Positions 1 to 6,036 of a stretch of 8,616 nt of DNA are shown in pieces. Positions within the stretch are counted from its first letter, which is position 1. Every line of letters starts with the position of its first letter. The DNA is from an uncultured Clostridia bacterium (GTDB lineage: Bacteria > Bacillota > Clostridia > Oscillospirales > Acutalibacteraceae), in NCBI GenBank assembly GCA_947168785.1, contig CAMVNL010000071.1, positions 1 through 8,616 of the forward strand, given 5' to 3'. Both the position numbers and the translations under genes were made by a program. The notes beneath the pieces are model-generated. The model was not told the DNA's origin, did no database searches, and saw nothing but the letters and a program-made list of their open reading frames with translations.

Positions 1-131
1 GGCCAGGCGTTGAAATGGGCGCAGATGGCGGTAGGCACCATCAGCAGCGCGATCAGCGCGCCGATGCTCCAAAGCCTGCCCCAAAGATGGACGCTGTCAA
101 AATAGGTTCTTTCCTGTTTTGTCTTTTTCAT
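1..131 (-). CDS. N-terminal fragment of a small membrane protein, cut by the window edge
   Basis: This is the first 43 codons of a gene that continues beyond base 1. It starts with ATG at 131-129, and that start overlaps the TGA stop of the DUF5058 gene in an ATGA arrangement, so translation is probably coupled. The visible protein opens with a charged stretch (MKKTKQERTYFDS), then an aromatic segment (VHLWGRLW), then a hydrophobic segment at about residues 22-37 (SIGALIALLMVPTAIC) that looks like a first membrane span. The sequence shows no other start nearby. I do not recognise the family. The tight overlap with a multi-pass membrane protein suggests the two products work together, possibly as two subunits of one membrane complex; this is inference. 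Function is unknown. Confidence 0.75.
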   Translation of the reverse strand, partial: MKKTKQERTYFDSVHLWGRLWSIGALIALLMVPTAICAHFNAW

Positions 132-931
132 GCCACATTCCCCCACCAGGTCAGTGTGGAGACCGCCTCCGGCAGCACCAGATTCAGCACGACGGCGACG
201 CCCATGGCGCCGAACATGCTGATGGGCATGGCGAAGGGCTCCAGCTTTTTGAGATTCTTCTTTTCACAGAGCGTTTCCAGCACCGTGCTCAGCACGATGG
301 CCGTCACCAGCGTGCAGATGGACATAAAGCCCGCGTCGCCGATGGTGAGCGCCTCTTTCGTCTGACGGCCGTTGATGGCGTTGGCCACAAAGGCCGCGAT
401 GATGCCGATGAACGCGGCGGCGGAGATGATATCCCCCAACCGGGAGGTCTTTTCGTTCTTTTGCAGCGCGCCACCCACTTTTTTCTGAATGGTCTTGCAC
501 ACCAGCGGCAGCAGTACCAGGGCAAAGCTGGTGCCGATGGTCATGACCCACGCCACCGCGCCGAAGGTCTTCGGGTCGGTGATATCCGTGGAAAGCGACA
601 GGCGGGAATCCAGCGATTCCAGCGTCAGCTTTGTGGCGGTGGTCTCATAGGCCAGATTGCCGATGACGCTGAGGCGGATCCAGGGCAGCACGATGCCCAG
701 CGCCCCCGCCAGCACGATCACCGTCGTGAGAATGGAGATGGCCGGCGCCACGCTGAACAGGGCGCTGGAGAAGATGGTGTTTTTCATCGTCTCCTTGGAA
801 ATCCCCAGCTTTTTGCCGTGCCTCCACGATTTGACCATGAAAAACACGGATTCCGCCACCACGACCAGAATGATCCCGATGGCGACGGCGTACATAAAGC
901 CGCCGGTTTTGAAATCGCCGTTTCCTGTCAT
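128..931 (-). CDS. DUF5058-type multi-pass membrane protein
   Basis: The 267-residue protein is hydrophobic, with about six predicted membrane spans near residues 12-34, 52-82, 123-145, 166-186, 200-222 and 233-255. Charged loops (WRHGKK at 36-41, KNEKTSR at 158-164, CEKKNLKK at 222-229) separate the spans. Overall length, the GMSK-like basic loop after span 1 and the general sequence character match what I recall of the DUF5058 family of Firmicute membrane proteins; this is by memory, not by search. No substrate or activity is established for the family to my knowledge. The start at 931 is supported by a purine-rich GAGGGGGAG just upstream (about 937-945, minus strand). The stop overlaps the start of a second membrane protein by ATGA. 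A transporter or permease-like role is possible but unproved. Confidence 0.82.
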   Translation of the reverse strand: MTGNGDFKTGGFMYAVAIGIILVVVAESVFFMVKSWRHGKKLGISKETMKNTIFSSALFSVAPAISILTTVIVLAGALGIVLPWIRLSVIGNLAYETTATKLTLESLDSRLSLSTDITDPKTFGAVAWVMTIGTSFALVLLPLVCKTIQKKVGGALQKNEKTSRLGDIISAAAFIGIIAAFVANAINGRQTKEALTIGDAGFMSICTLVTAIVLSTVLETLCEKKNLKKLEPFAMPISMFGAMGVAVVLNLVLPEAVSTLTWWGNVA

Positions 932-950
932 TTGTCTCCCCCTCTTGTAT

Positions 951-1126
951 AGTTATCAGTCGCAAGTCGGAAGTCGGAAGTCCCCTATGGGCAAGCTCCA
1001 TATTCCAACTGTACCGGCATATTATCTATCCGACTGTGATTTCAATTGCGCTCACACAACATCCTTCTCTCAGCCCGATTATACATCAGCACGGATAATC
1101 GGCTGACAGACTTCCGACTGATGACT
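951..1126. repeat. Non-coding stretch bounded by imperfect inverted repeats, upstream of the DUF5058 gene
   Basis: Bases 951-970 and the reverse complement of 1107-1126 match at 17 of 20 positions, with the core ATCAGTCGnAAGTC. The left end also carries three tandem heptamers (AAGTCGG, AAGTCGG, AAGTCCC at 964-984). Inside, CCGATTAT (1075-1082) can pair with ATAATCGG (1095-1102) around a 12-nt loop. On the minus strand TATGG and CCATA (about 986-1003) can also pair. No open frame here looks coding and no flanking target duplication was seen. It may be a miniature repeat element or a structured leader of the DUF5058 transcript. A TATAAT on the minus strand at 1083-1078 has no convincing -35 partner. 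Nothing else was recognised in the 932-1153 gap. Confidence 0.5.
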
Positions 1127-1137
1127 TTCCACTGAAT

Positions 1138-1153
1138 CGGCGCGAACGCGCCG
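1138..1153 (-). terminator. GC-rich hairpin directly after the SDR stop codon
   Basis: CGGCGCG and CGCGCCG form a 7-bp stem with a 2-nt centre immediately downstream of the TAG stop at 1154-1156. There is no T-run on the minus strand after it (ATTCAGTGG follows), so it is not a canonical intrinsic terminator. It could still cause pausing or protect the 3' end of the message. Confidence 0.3.
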
Positions 1154-1882
1154 CTATACCATTCCCCCATTGACGCCCAGCACCTGCCCGGTGATATAGG
1201 ACGCCTCTTCGGAGGCGAAAAACGCGATGGCCCTTGCCGCTTCCTCCGGCGTGCCGAGCCGCCCCATGGGCACCTCGTCGCAGAAGGCGGCGATCTCTTC
1301 TTGGGTGAAGCGCTTCATCATATCCGTGGCGATAGCCCCGGGTGAAACGCAGTTGACGGTCACGCCGCTGAGGGCCGCCTCTTTGGCCAGCGCCTTGGTC
1401 AGGCCGATGACCCCGGCCTTGGCGGCGGAATAGACCGCCTCGCAGGAGGCGCCCACCTGCCCCCAGACGGAGGCCACGTTGACGATGCGGCCGTACTTTT
1501 GCCGCACCATGACGGGAAGCGCCTCACGGCAGCAATTGAAAGCGCCGGTCAGGTCCGCGTCGATCACGCGCCGCCACTGCTCGTCGGTGACGGTATCAAA
1601 CAGCTGCCAGTGGTCAATTCCGGCGTTGTTGACCAGCACGTCGATGGAAGAACAGCGGGATAATACCGTTTTTACCATTTCCCGCACCTGCGCGGGATCG
1701 GTCACGTCCGCCTTCACGGGGAAGGCGTCATACCCCTTTGAAACAAGGAAAGAGGAAAGGGCAAGCGCCTTTTCCTCTGACGTATGATAGTTGATCGCTG
1801 TGCAAAAACCCTGTTCGCACAGGAGTCTGACGGCGGCGGCGCCAATGCCTTTTGCGCCGCCCGTCACGATCGCGGTCCGCAT
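1154..1882 (-). CDS. Short-chain dehydrogenase/reductase, probable EF-P 5-aminopentanone reductase (YmfI-like)
   Basis: The 242-residue protein is a complete classical SDR expected to use NADPH in the cytoplasm. It has the nucleotide-binding motif TGGAKGIG (7-14), NNAG (85-88), the catalytic serine S138, YSAAK with Y151 and K155, and the C-terminal SYITGQVLGVNGG that ends most FabG-type enzymes. The block VWGQVGASCE (139-148) followed by VYSAAK closely resembles Bacillus subtilis YmfI, which reduces 5-aminopentanone to 5-aminopentanol on the EF-P lysine; this comparison is from memory. A general 3-oxoacyl-ACP reductase (FabG) is the main alternative. One oddity is that the usual active-site Asn of the N-L-T-G segment is Asp (D110 in DADLTG). 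The start overlaps the lipoprotein stop (TAATG) and has only a weak Shine-Dalgarno, so expression probably depends on coupling. Confidence 0.85.
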   Translation of the reverse strand: MRTAIVTGGAKGIGAAAVRLLCEQGFCTAINYHTSEEKALALSSFLVSKGYDAFPVKADVTDPAQVREMVKTVLSRCSSIDVLVNNAGIDHWQLFDTVTDEQWRRVIDADLTGAFNCCREALPVMVRQKYGRIVNVASVWGQVGASCEAVYSAAKAGVIGLTKALAKEAALSGVTVNCVSPGAIATDMMKRFTQEEIAAFCDEVPMGRLGTPEEAARAIAFFASEEASYITGQVLGVNGGMV

Positions 1883-2976
1883 TATTCGCCGATCACGTCG
1901 CCCAGAAGGCTGATGAAACTGAACATGCCGGTGATGCCCTTGTACTCCTTATAATCGGCAGGAGGATTGATCTTATCCGCAGGCACCTGATTGGTGATAT
2001 AGCCCACGTCGTTGACCGTATCGGGGTTGCCGTTGGCGTCGTAGGTGGCAAAGCGCACCAGCTTGTTGCCGTTCATGAAGAACCGGGTGGAACCGGAGGT
2101 ATTGTTGTAAACGTACACCGTACACTCGGCGCCGTTGACGGTCTCCTTGGTGGTGGAGTCCGCCTTGGAGAGCTCATACTGGGAATAATCCAGGTCGGCG
2201 GAGCTGATGAGGTCGGTGGTGTTCATGCCCATGGCCTTCAGCACGGTGGCGTTGAGCTCCAGATAGGCCTTCTGGGCCGGATAGATCATGTAGGTGGTGC
2301 CGTTGTTGATCAGCATGCCCATGGCGGCGCCTTCAAAGTTGGAAAGCATATACACGCTGTTGGCGGTCACCGCCATTTCCAGCGGCAGGCTCTGACCGGA
2401 GGAATCGGTCATGGTGCCCTGAATATAGAAGTTGCCGCTTCTGAGGAAGTCAAACTCGTTGGCGTTGGTATTGGCGGGCTGCGCGGGCTGCGTCGTGCTC
2501 AGCTCGTTGGGCGCCAGCGTGGGCGTGGGCGTGGTCGCACCGCCGGGGTTTTGCTGATTCGCCGCTTTGGTGGTGGCGACGATCTCGCCGGTGTTCTTGT
2601 CACGGTAGACCTGCGTGGTCTTCACCTCGCCGGAGACGACCCTGCCGGATTCCTTATCCACATAGACCTTGGTGGTCTGCTGCTCGCCGGAGGCGTCCGT
2701 GACAGCCTCGCCCGCCGCGTTGGTCACGGGAACGTTCATTTCTTCCACCAATACGCTGGTGGTGAGCACCTCGCCGGCCTCGTTCGTCACCTGTTCGCCC
2801 GCCGCGTTGGTCACGGGAACGTCCATGGCGGAGGCGATCATCGTTTCATATTCATCCAGCGCCAACTCGTCGGAGGAGCCGGGAACGTCGATCTCTTTGG
2901 TAAAATTCACGCAGCCGGCAAACACCAGCAGCCCGATCACCACGATTGCAACGATTGCAAAAACCATTTTTCTCAT
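1882..2976 (-). CDS. Putative repeat-containing lipoprotein, unknown function
   Basis: The 364-residue protein begins with a basic N-terminus and a hydrophobic segment (residues 4-20) ending in LLVFAGC, a plausible but imperfect lipobox with lipidated C22, so it is probably held on the outer face of the membrane. Residues 51-79 and 80-108 are tandem repeats sharing VPVTNAAGE. Residues 101-119 and 120-138 repeat again on a TTxVYxDK pattern. A Thr/Pro/Asn/Gln-rich linker (about 138-172) leads to a globular domain (about 174-345). That domain's run of short beta-strands resembles LolA/LppX-like lipoprotein folds, which is a tentative reading. The ATG at 2976 is preferred over GTG at 3003 because AAGG lies 8 nt upstream of it and no Shine-Dalgarno precedes the GTG. 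It is first in an operon with the SDR and is driven by the promoter at 3072-3100. Confidence 0.8.
   Translation of the reverse strand: MRKMVFAIVAIVVIGLLVFAGCVNFTKEIDVPGSSDELALDEYETMIASAMDVPVTNAAGEQVTNEAGEVLTTSVLVEEMNVPVTNAAGEAVTDASGEQQTTKVYVDKESGRVVSGEVKTTQVYRDKNTGEIVATTKAANQQNPGGATTPTPTLAPNELSTTQPAQPANTNANEFDFLRSGNFYIQGTMTDSSGQSLPLEMAVTANSVYMLSNFEGAAMGMLINNGTTYMIYPAQKAYLELNATVLKAMGMNTTDLISSADLDYSQYELSKADSTTKETVNGAECTVYVYNNTSGSTRFFMNGNKLVRFATYDANGNPDTVNDVGYITNQVPADKINPPADYKEYKGITGMFSFISLLGDVIGE
2708..2822 (-). repeat. Two identical 28-bp direct repeats inside the lipoprotein gene
   Basis: Bases 2708-2735 and 2795-2822 are identical and lie 87 bp apart, exactly 29 codons. They encode the shared VPVTNAAGE core of the two tandem protein repeats. 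The rest of each unit has diverged, so the identical part is either a recent duplication remnant or a recombination-homogenised core. Unit number could vary between strains without shifting the frame. Confidence 0.85.
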
Positions 2977-3055
2977 TACTCTTGCCTTGCGGCGCTCCGC
3001 CACCCGCGTTGAAACGTCGGGCTGCGCCCCGCAATCCTTTCTGTGAAATAGATCG

Positions 3056-3094
3056 TTACAGCGTAATAATAATTATATATTATTATTACTGTAA
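3056..3094. promoter_or_regulatory. Long AT-rich palindrome over the lipoprotein promoter (possible operator)
   Basis: GTAATAATAAT (3063-3073) and ATTATTATTAC (3079-3089) are perfect 11-bp arms around the 5-nt centre TATAT. Allowing a 2-nt CG bulge on the left, the symmetry extends through TTACAG (3056-3061) and CTGTAA (3089-3094). The dyad covers the -10 hexamer, most of the spacer and the probable start point, which is where a repressor would act. The regulator is not identifiable; no regulator gene lies in the window. Confidence 0.6.
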
Positions 3095-3100
3095 AATCAA
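3072..3100 (-). promoter_or_regulatory. Sigma-A promoter for the lipoprotein-SDR operon
   Basis: On the minus strand TTGATT (3100-3095) is followed by a 17-bp spacer and an exact TATAAT (3077-3072). Transcription should begin near 3065, giving a leader of about 90 nt before the ATG at 2976. The hexamers and spacing are close to consensus, though the AT-rich setting raises the chance of coincidence somewhat. Confidence 0.75.
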
Positions 3101-3398
3101 GCTGTTTTTTCTATTTTATTGGCGGCGGCGCTCTTTCGTCTGAAGCGCCGCGCAGCGCGAAACGATTTCGCCGACCGGCTTTCTGACCGTCGCCGGTCCG
3201 CTGCGGTTTCATCATGGCACAGCGCGCTTAAAATCACCTTAAAGAGGTCTGAAAACGGGAATCGCCCCGCCGCCGGGTGGCGGCAGGGCGTATCGCAGCT
3301 TGCGCTGACGGACATGACATGGAAGGCATCGCCGCACGAATGCAGCCGCACGCCTTGCTTGCGCTTCATTCCGTCCTATTGCACAGCTGTTTCTTCAC
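3101..3398. other. Non-coding, hairpin-rich gap between the secreted-protein operon and the lipoprotein promoter
   Basis: About 300 bases without a convincing gene. Besides the strong hairpin at 3263-3290, GCGGCGCT (3125-3132) can pair with AGCGCCGC (3144-3151) around an 11-nt loop. On the minus strand AGCGCAAGC and CGTGCGGC each occur twice between about 3300 and 3365. A minus-strand frame from ATG 3369 would give 90 residues behind an AGGACGG, but its arginine/serine-rich tail runs into the downstream promoter and has no recognisable features, so I do not call it. The region may be the untranslated 3' end of the upstream operon. Confidence 0.5.
3263..3290 (-). terminator. Strong hairpin, candidate terminator of the secreted-protein operon
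   Basis: Twelve-base arms (3263-3274 and 3279-3290) pair fully on the minus strand, with one G-U, around a 4-nt loop. It lies about 110 bases after the stop of the second secreted protein. On the minus strand ATTCCCGTTTTCAG follows, so the T-run is short and displaced. Termination would be imperfect or factor-assisted. Confidence 0.4.
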
Positions 3399-4562
3399 TT
3401 AACCGTTGTTGGAAAACCCGCTGAACAGATCCTTCAGGCTCTCGATGAATTCCTTCAGCATATTGAAGATGTTTCTGAAGGTCTCCAGCAGGTTGCCGAT
3501 CAGATTGATGGTGGCGTTCTTCATAACGCCCTGCACGGAAATGGTGAGGTCGCCCGTCACCTGGGAGACGTTGAAGTAGCCGTTGGCGTCCGGCTCCGCG
3601 CGGAGCTTGCCGATTTCGAGATCGCCGGTCTCCTGATTCTCTTCACCGAGATTCAGCCAGCCGTAGCCGTTGTAGATATAGACCTCATAGTTGGACATAT
3701 CATAGGCTTCATCCAGATCCACGTAGAAGGAGAAGGGCTCGCCGTATTTGACGACGATGGTGCCGTCTTCCGTTCTCTGCACCTTATCGGGGAAGCGGGG
3801 CAGCACTTCGTAGCCCTCGCCGGAGGGAAGAACGATGCGCTTGGTGGTCAGGAAGTCGTTATCGTTGGTCCACTTGGCAAAGGTGATATCGCCGCCGGTG
3901 GTGGCCGTAGTGGTGAAATAGCCGGTATCCGCCTTGGCGCCGGGCACATAAGTCAGACCGACGTTATTGAACTTGATTTTCAGCAGGGAATCGTCGAACT
4001 TATCGCGCTGCTGGTTGACGGGAAGATCCGCCGTCGGCTCAATAATGTGCGCGTCGATCTTGATCTCCTTGTTCAGCGGCACGAAATAGGAGCCGCCGCC
4101 CGTCGGAACCGTCTGTTCCTCCGCACCGTCATAGCTGAACTTGACGATGATTTTGTCCGCCAGTCTCACCGCGTCGTCGTTCAGATCCGGGAAGCGCATC
4201 TGCACCATGGCGGCGGCGTTATCAGCGTCCTTCTCAATCTGAATATTGCTGCCGTGGTCAATGACGCCGCTGGCATACAGCTCGCCGAAATTCATGATCA
4301 CGATAGAGCCCAGCACGTTCAGCGTGCCGCCCTTGTTGACCGTCAGACGGGCATTCGCAGGGATATACAGGGTCAGATTGGAAGGAACCGTCATGGTGAC
4401 GCCTTCGGGGATCACATATTCCACGTCAGACAAAAGCTGATTGGAAGAGGTAAAGTTCGCGCTGGCGGTAAAGGTCTCCGTAGAGGAAGCCGCAAAGACC
4501 GAAACCGGCACGCAGCAGGCGATCATCAAAGCCGCCAGAAATACAGATATGACTTTTTTCAT
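3399..4562 (-). CDS. Secreted protein of unrecognised family, paralogue of the gene upstream (copy 2)
   Basis: The 387-residue protein has a Sec signal peptide (KK, then a hydrophobic core, likely cut after VFA at residue 24). Residues about 48-103 alternate short strands with Gly/Asn turns (IPEGVTMTVP, LYIPANARLTV, GGTLNVLGS), which looks like the start of a beta-solenoid. A beta-rich middle contains YFVPLN (159-164), RIVLPSGEGYEVLP (242-255), KYGEPFSF (272-279) and NGYFNVSQVTGDLTISVQGV (327-346). The last 30 residues form an amphipathic helix rich in Phe, Leu, Lys and Glu. The same landmarks occur in order in the protein encoded at 4610-5989. No catalytic motif or cell-wall sorting signal is visible. 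A structural or surface-associated role is inferred. It is the second gene of the operon, 47 nt after its paralogue. Confidence 0.82.
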   Translation of the reverse strand: MKKVISVFLAALMIACCVPVSVFAASSTETFTASANFTSSNQLLSDVEYVIPEGVTMTVPSNLTLYIPANARLTVNKGGTLNVLGSIVIMNFGELYASGVIDHGSNIQIEKDADNAAAMVQMRFPDLNDDAVRLADKIIVKFSYDGAEEQTVPTGGGSYFVPLNKEIKIDAHIIEPTADLPVNQQRDKFDDSLLKIKFNNVGLTYVPGAKADTGYFTTTATTGGDITFAKWTNDNDFLTTKRIVLPSGEGYEVLPRFPDKVQRTEDGTIVVKYGEPFSFYVDLDEAYDMSNYEVYIYNGYGWLNLGEENQETGDLEIGKLRAEPDANGYFNVSQVTGDLTISVQGVMKNATINLIGNLLETFRNIFNMLKEFIESLKDLFSGFSNNG

Positions 4563-4570
4563 TTTATTAG

Positions 4571-4575
4571 CCTCC
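4571..4575 (-). promoter_or_regulatory. Shine-Dalgarno that fixes the start of secreted protein copy 2
   Basis: GGAGG lies 8 nt before the ATG at 4562. It directly abuts an in-frame ATG at 4577, which would therefore have no binding site of its own. The shorter start also gives a normal signal peptide beginning MKK. Confidence 0.85.
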
Positions 4576-4609
4576 ATAATTTAATCGTTCAAGATGGTTC
4601 GTCAGGCGG

Positions 4610-5989
4610 TCAGGAAAGACCGAGCATCTGACGGACGCGCTCAAAAAACTGCTTGATGGCGTTGAGAATGTTGCGGATGGTATCCATGATATTGGCGGAA
4701 AGGGAGATGGCGTCGTTGCTGGCCACGCCCGTCACCACGATGGTGTATTCGTCATCCACCTGCGCAATGTGGTAAACGCCGTAGGAATCAACATACGCCT
4801 TCTGCTGCGCGCCGTCCTTTTGCTCTTCAAACTTCCAGACGAAGTGCTGGGGATTGCCGTTGTCGTCGATATAGATCTCATCCGCCAGGTTTTCCAGCGT
4901 ATCCTCATGGTTTCGCTCGTTCCAGCGATAGCTCTGCACCAGATAGACGGCATAGGCGGAATCGGAATATTTGTCGTCGATGGTGACACGGAACAGGAAC
5001 TCATCGCCGTAGTTGAGACGCACCGTCTGGTCGACGGCGCTGATCTCGCCGTTGATACCGAATGCGGAATAGCCCTCCCCGGTGGGGATATAGATCCGCT
5101 CCTGACGCAGGAAATAGCTGTCCTTCCAGGTGTTATAGGAAGCGCCGGCGGTCCCGAGAAGCGCCTTTGGCAGGAAATCAACTGCGCCGGCAGAATCGAT
5201 CAGACGGGTACAGACGCCCTGTTCAGACGTGATGGCGGCGCGGTTGAAGAGGATCGCCATTCTGTCGCCGTCGTATTTTTTCGTGGGGGCGCCGCCCGCC
5301 AGGAAATCAAACGTCAGATACAGATACTGGTTCAGCGGGACCCGCAGCATACCGGTCGACGAATTGTAATCCTCCGAGGAATAGACGTCGGCGAAATACC
5401 ACTTGGGTTCACGGGGATCGTTGTCGCCGGGCATGCTCTGCAGCCGCTCATAGTACAGATCGGAAAGAAGATAGTCGAACTCGCTGCCCGTTCTGGACGT
5501 GAGATATCTGACCCGCAGCTTATGAGACGCGTCGCTGAAGCCCGCATATTTCGTTACGGCGGGGATATAGACCTCCGCAAAATAACGCTTGGCCGTCTCC
5601 GTCTCGTTGCCGCAGACGTTGGCGGAATTGACGATCTTGCCGTACTGATAGGTGACGCCGTTGTCGTCGGACCAGCATTTCGCGGTCACCTCGCCGCTGT
5701 CGATGGCGGTCACGTAACCGTTGACGGTCAGCGTGCCCTTGACGTCGAGATAACCGTAAACGTAAAGCGTGGAACCGGCGCTGACCGTCCAGGTCTGGCC
5801 CGCGTCAATCACGGCCCGCTCGCCTGCAAGCAGCTTATAGTTTTTACCGCCGCCCAGCGTAACGGAAGCGCTGTCCGCATACGTTTCGGCGTTGATTTCC
5901 ACCGGCGCGGCGTCCGCCGCAAGCACTGCCACCGGAAGCAGGCCGAACATCATGACGGCCGCCAGCAGCAGAGATAGGGTTTTTTTCAT
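4610..5989 (-). CDS. Secreted protein of unrecognised family, paralogue of the gene downstream (copy 1)
   Basis: The 459-residue protein has a clear Sec signal peptide (MKKTLSLLLA, then a hydrophobic core, likely cut after VLA near residue 24). Residues about 50-98 are strand-turn repeats (TWTVSAGSTLYVYGYLDVKG, GTLTVNGYV) typical in look of beta-solenoid surface proteins. Landmarks shared in order with the neighbour are LRVPLN (215-220), ERIYIPTGEGY (297-307), LNYGDEFLFRV (325-335), GVYHIAQVDDEYTIVVTGV (404-422) and a C-terminal amphipathic helix (433-457). It is longer because of an insert around residues 100-210 rich in Tyr and Asp. Cysteines occur at 105, 126 and 260 of the mature part, unlike the paralogue, which has none. 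No enzyme motif, dockerin or LPXTG was seen. It is first in the operon under a consensus promoter, so it may be abundant. Confidence 0.82.
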   Translation of the reverse strand: MKKTLSLLLAAVMMFGLLPVAVLAADAAPVEINAETYADSASVTLGGGKNYKLLAGERAVIDAGQTWTVSAGSTLYVYGYLDVKGTLTVNGYVTAIDSGEVTAKCWSDDNGVTYQYGKIVNSANVCGNETETAKRYFAEVYIPAVTKYAGFSDASHKLRVRYLTSRTGSEFDYLLSDLYYERLQSMPGDNDPREPKWYFADVYSSEDYNSSTGMLRVPLNQYLYLTFDFLAGGAPTKKYDGDRMAILFNRAAITSEQGVCTRLIDSAGAVDFLPKALLGTAGASYNTWKDSYFLRQERIYIPTGEGYSAFGINGEISAVDQTVRLNYGDEFLFRVTIDDKYSDSAYAVYLVQSYRWNERNHEDTLENLADEIYIDDNGNPQHFVWKFEEQKDGAQQKAYVDSYGVYHIAQVDDEYTIVVTGVASNDAISLSANIMDTIRNILNAIKQFFERVRQMLGLS

Positions 5990-5996
5990 TCCATGC

Positions 5997-6003
5997 ACCT
6001 CCT
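5997..6003 (-). promoter_or_regulatory. Shine-Dalgarno that fixes the start of secreted protein copy 1
   Basis: AGGAGGT lies 7 nt before the ATG at 5989. An in-frame GTG at 5998 falls within this site and is rejected as a start. The 6002-6019 hairpin shares two bases with it. Confidence 0.88.
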
Positions 6004-6019
6004 GTTTTATAAAAAACAG
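6002..6019 (-). promoter_or_regulatory. Leader hairpin/palindrome abutting the Shine-Dalgarno
   Basis: CTGTTTT and AAAACAG form a perfect 7-bp stem around a 4-nt loop, in the short leader about 11-28 nt after the probable transcription start. Its 3' arm runs into AGGAGGT. It could act as an RNA structure limiting ribosome access, as a 5' stabilising stem, or as a DNA operator. The stem is AT-rich and weak, so the effect may be small. Confidence 0.45.
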
Positions 6020-6036
6020 TATTCTTATTCATGGTT

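Noticed and set aside
119..952. 277-residue plus-strand open frame opposite the DUF5058 gene
   Set aside because: Composition is dominated by His, Arg, Gln and Gly, without domains, and the opposite strand encodes a coherent membrane protein.
985..1083. Faint likeness to a TPP riboswitch (GGGCTGAGA and GATAATATGCCGG on the minus strand)
   Set aside because: The conserved CTGAT-to-GCGTAGGGAA region is not present and spacing is wrong; the downstream gene has no thiamine link. A covariance-model search would settle it.
2977..3003. GTG at 3003 as the lipoprotein start
   Set aside because: There is no Shine-Dalgarno before it, while ATG 2976 has AAGG at good spacing and gives a compact signal sequence.
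1852..3012. Long plus-strand open frame opposite the lipoprotein and SDR end
   Set aside because: It is antisense to a well-supported gene, rich in His, Gly and Arg of low complexity, and lacks a ribosome binding site and domains.
3097..3369. Possible 90-residue minus-strand gene in the gap
   Set aside because: An AGGACGG precedes the ATG, but the product is Arg/Ser-rich without features and its end enters the promoter at 3072-3100.
4769..5977. 402-residue plus-strand open frame opposite secreted protein copy 1
   Set aside because: It mirrors the codon pattern of the real gene, which has a signal peptide, Shine-Dalgarno and consensus promoter.
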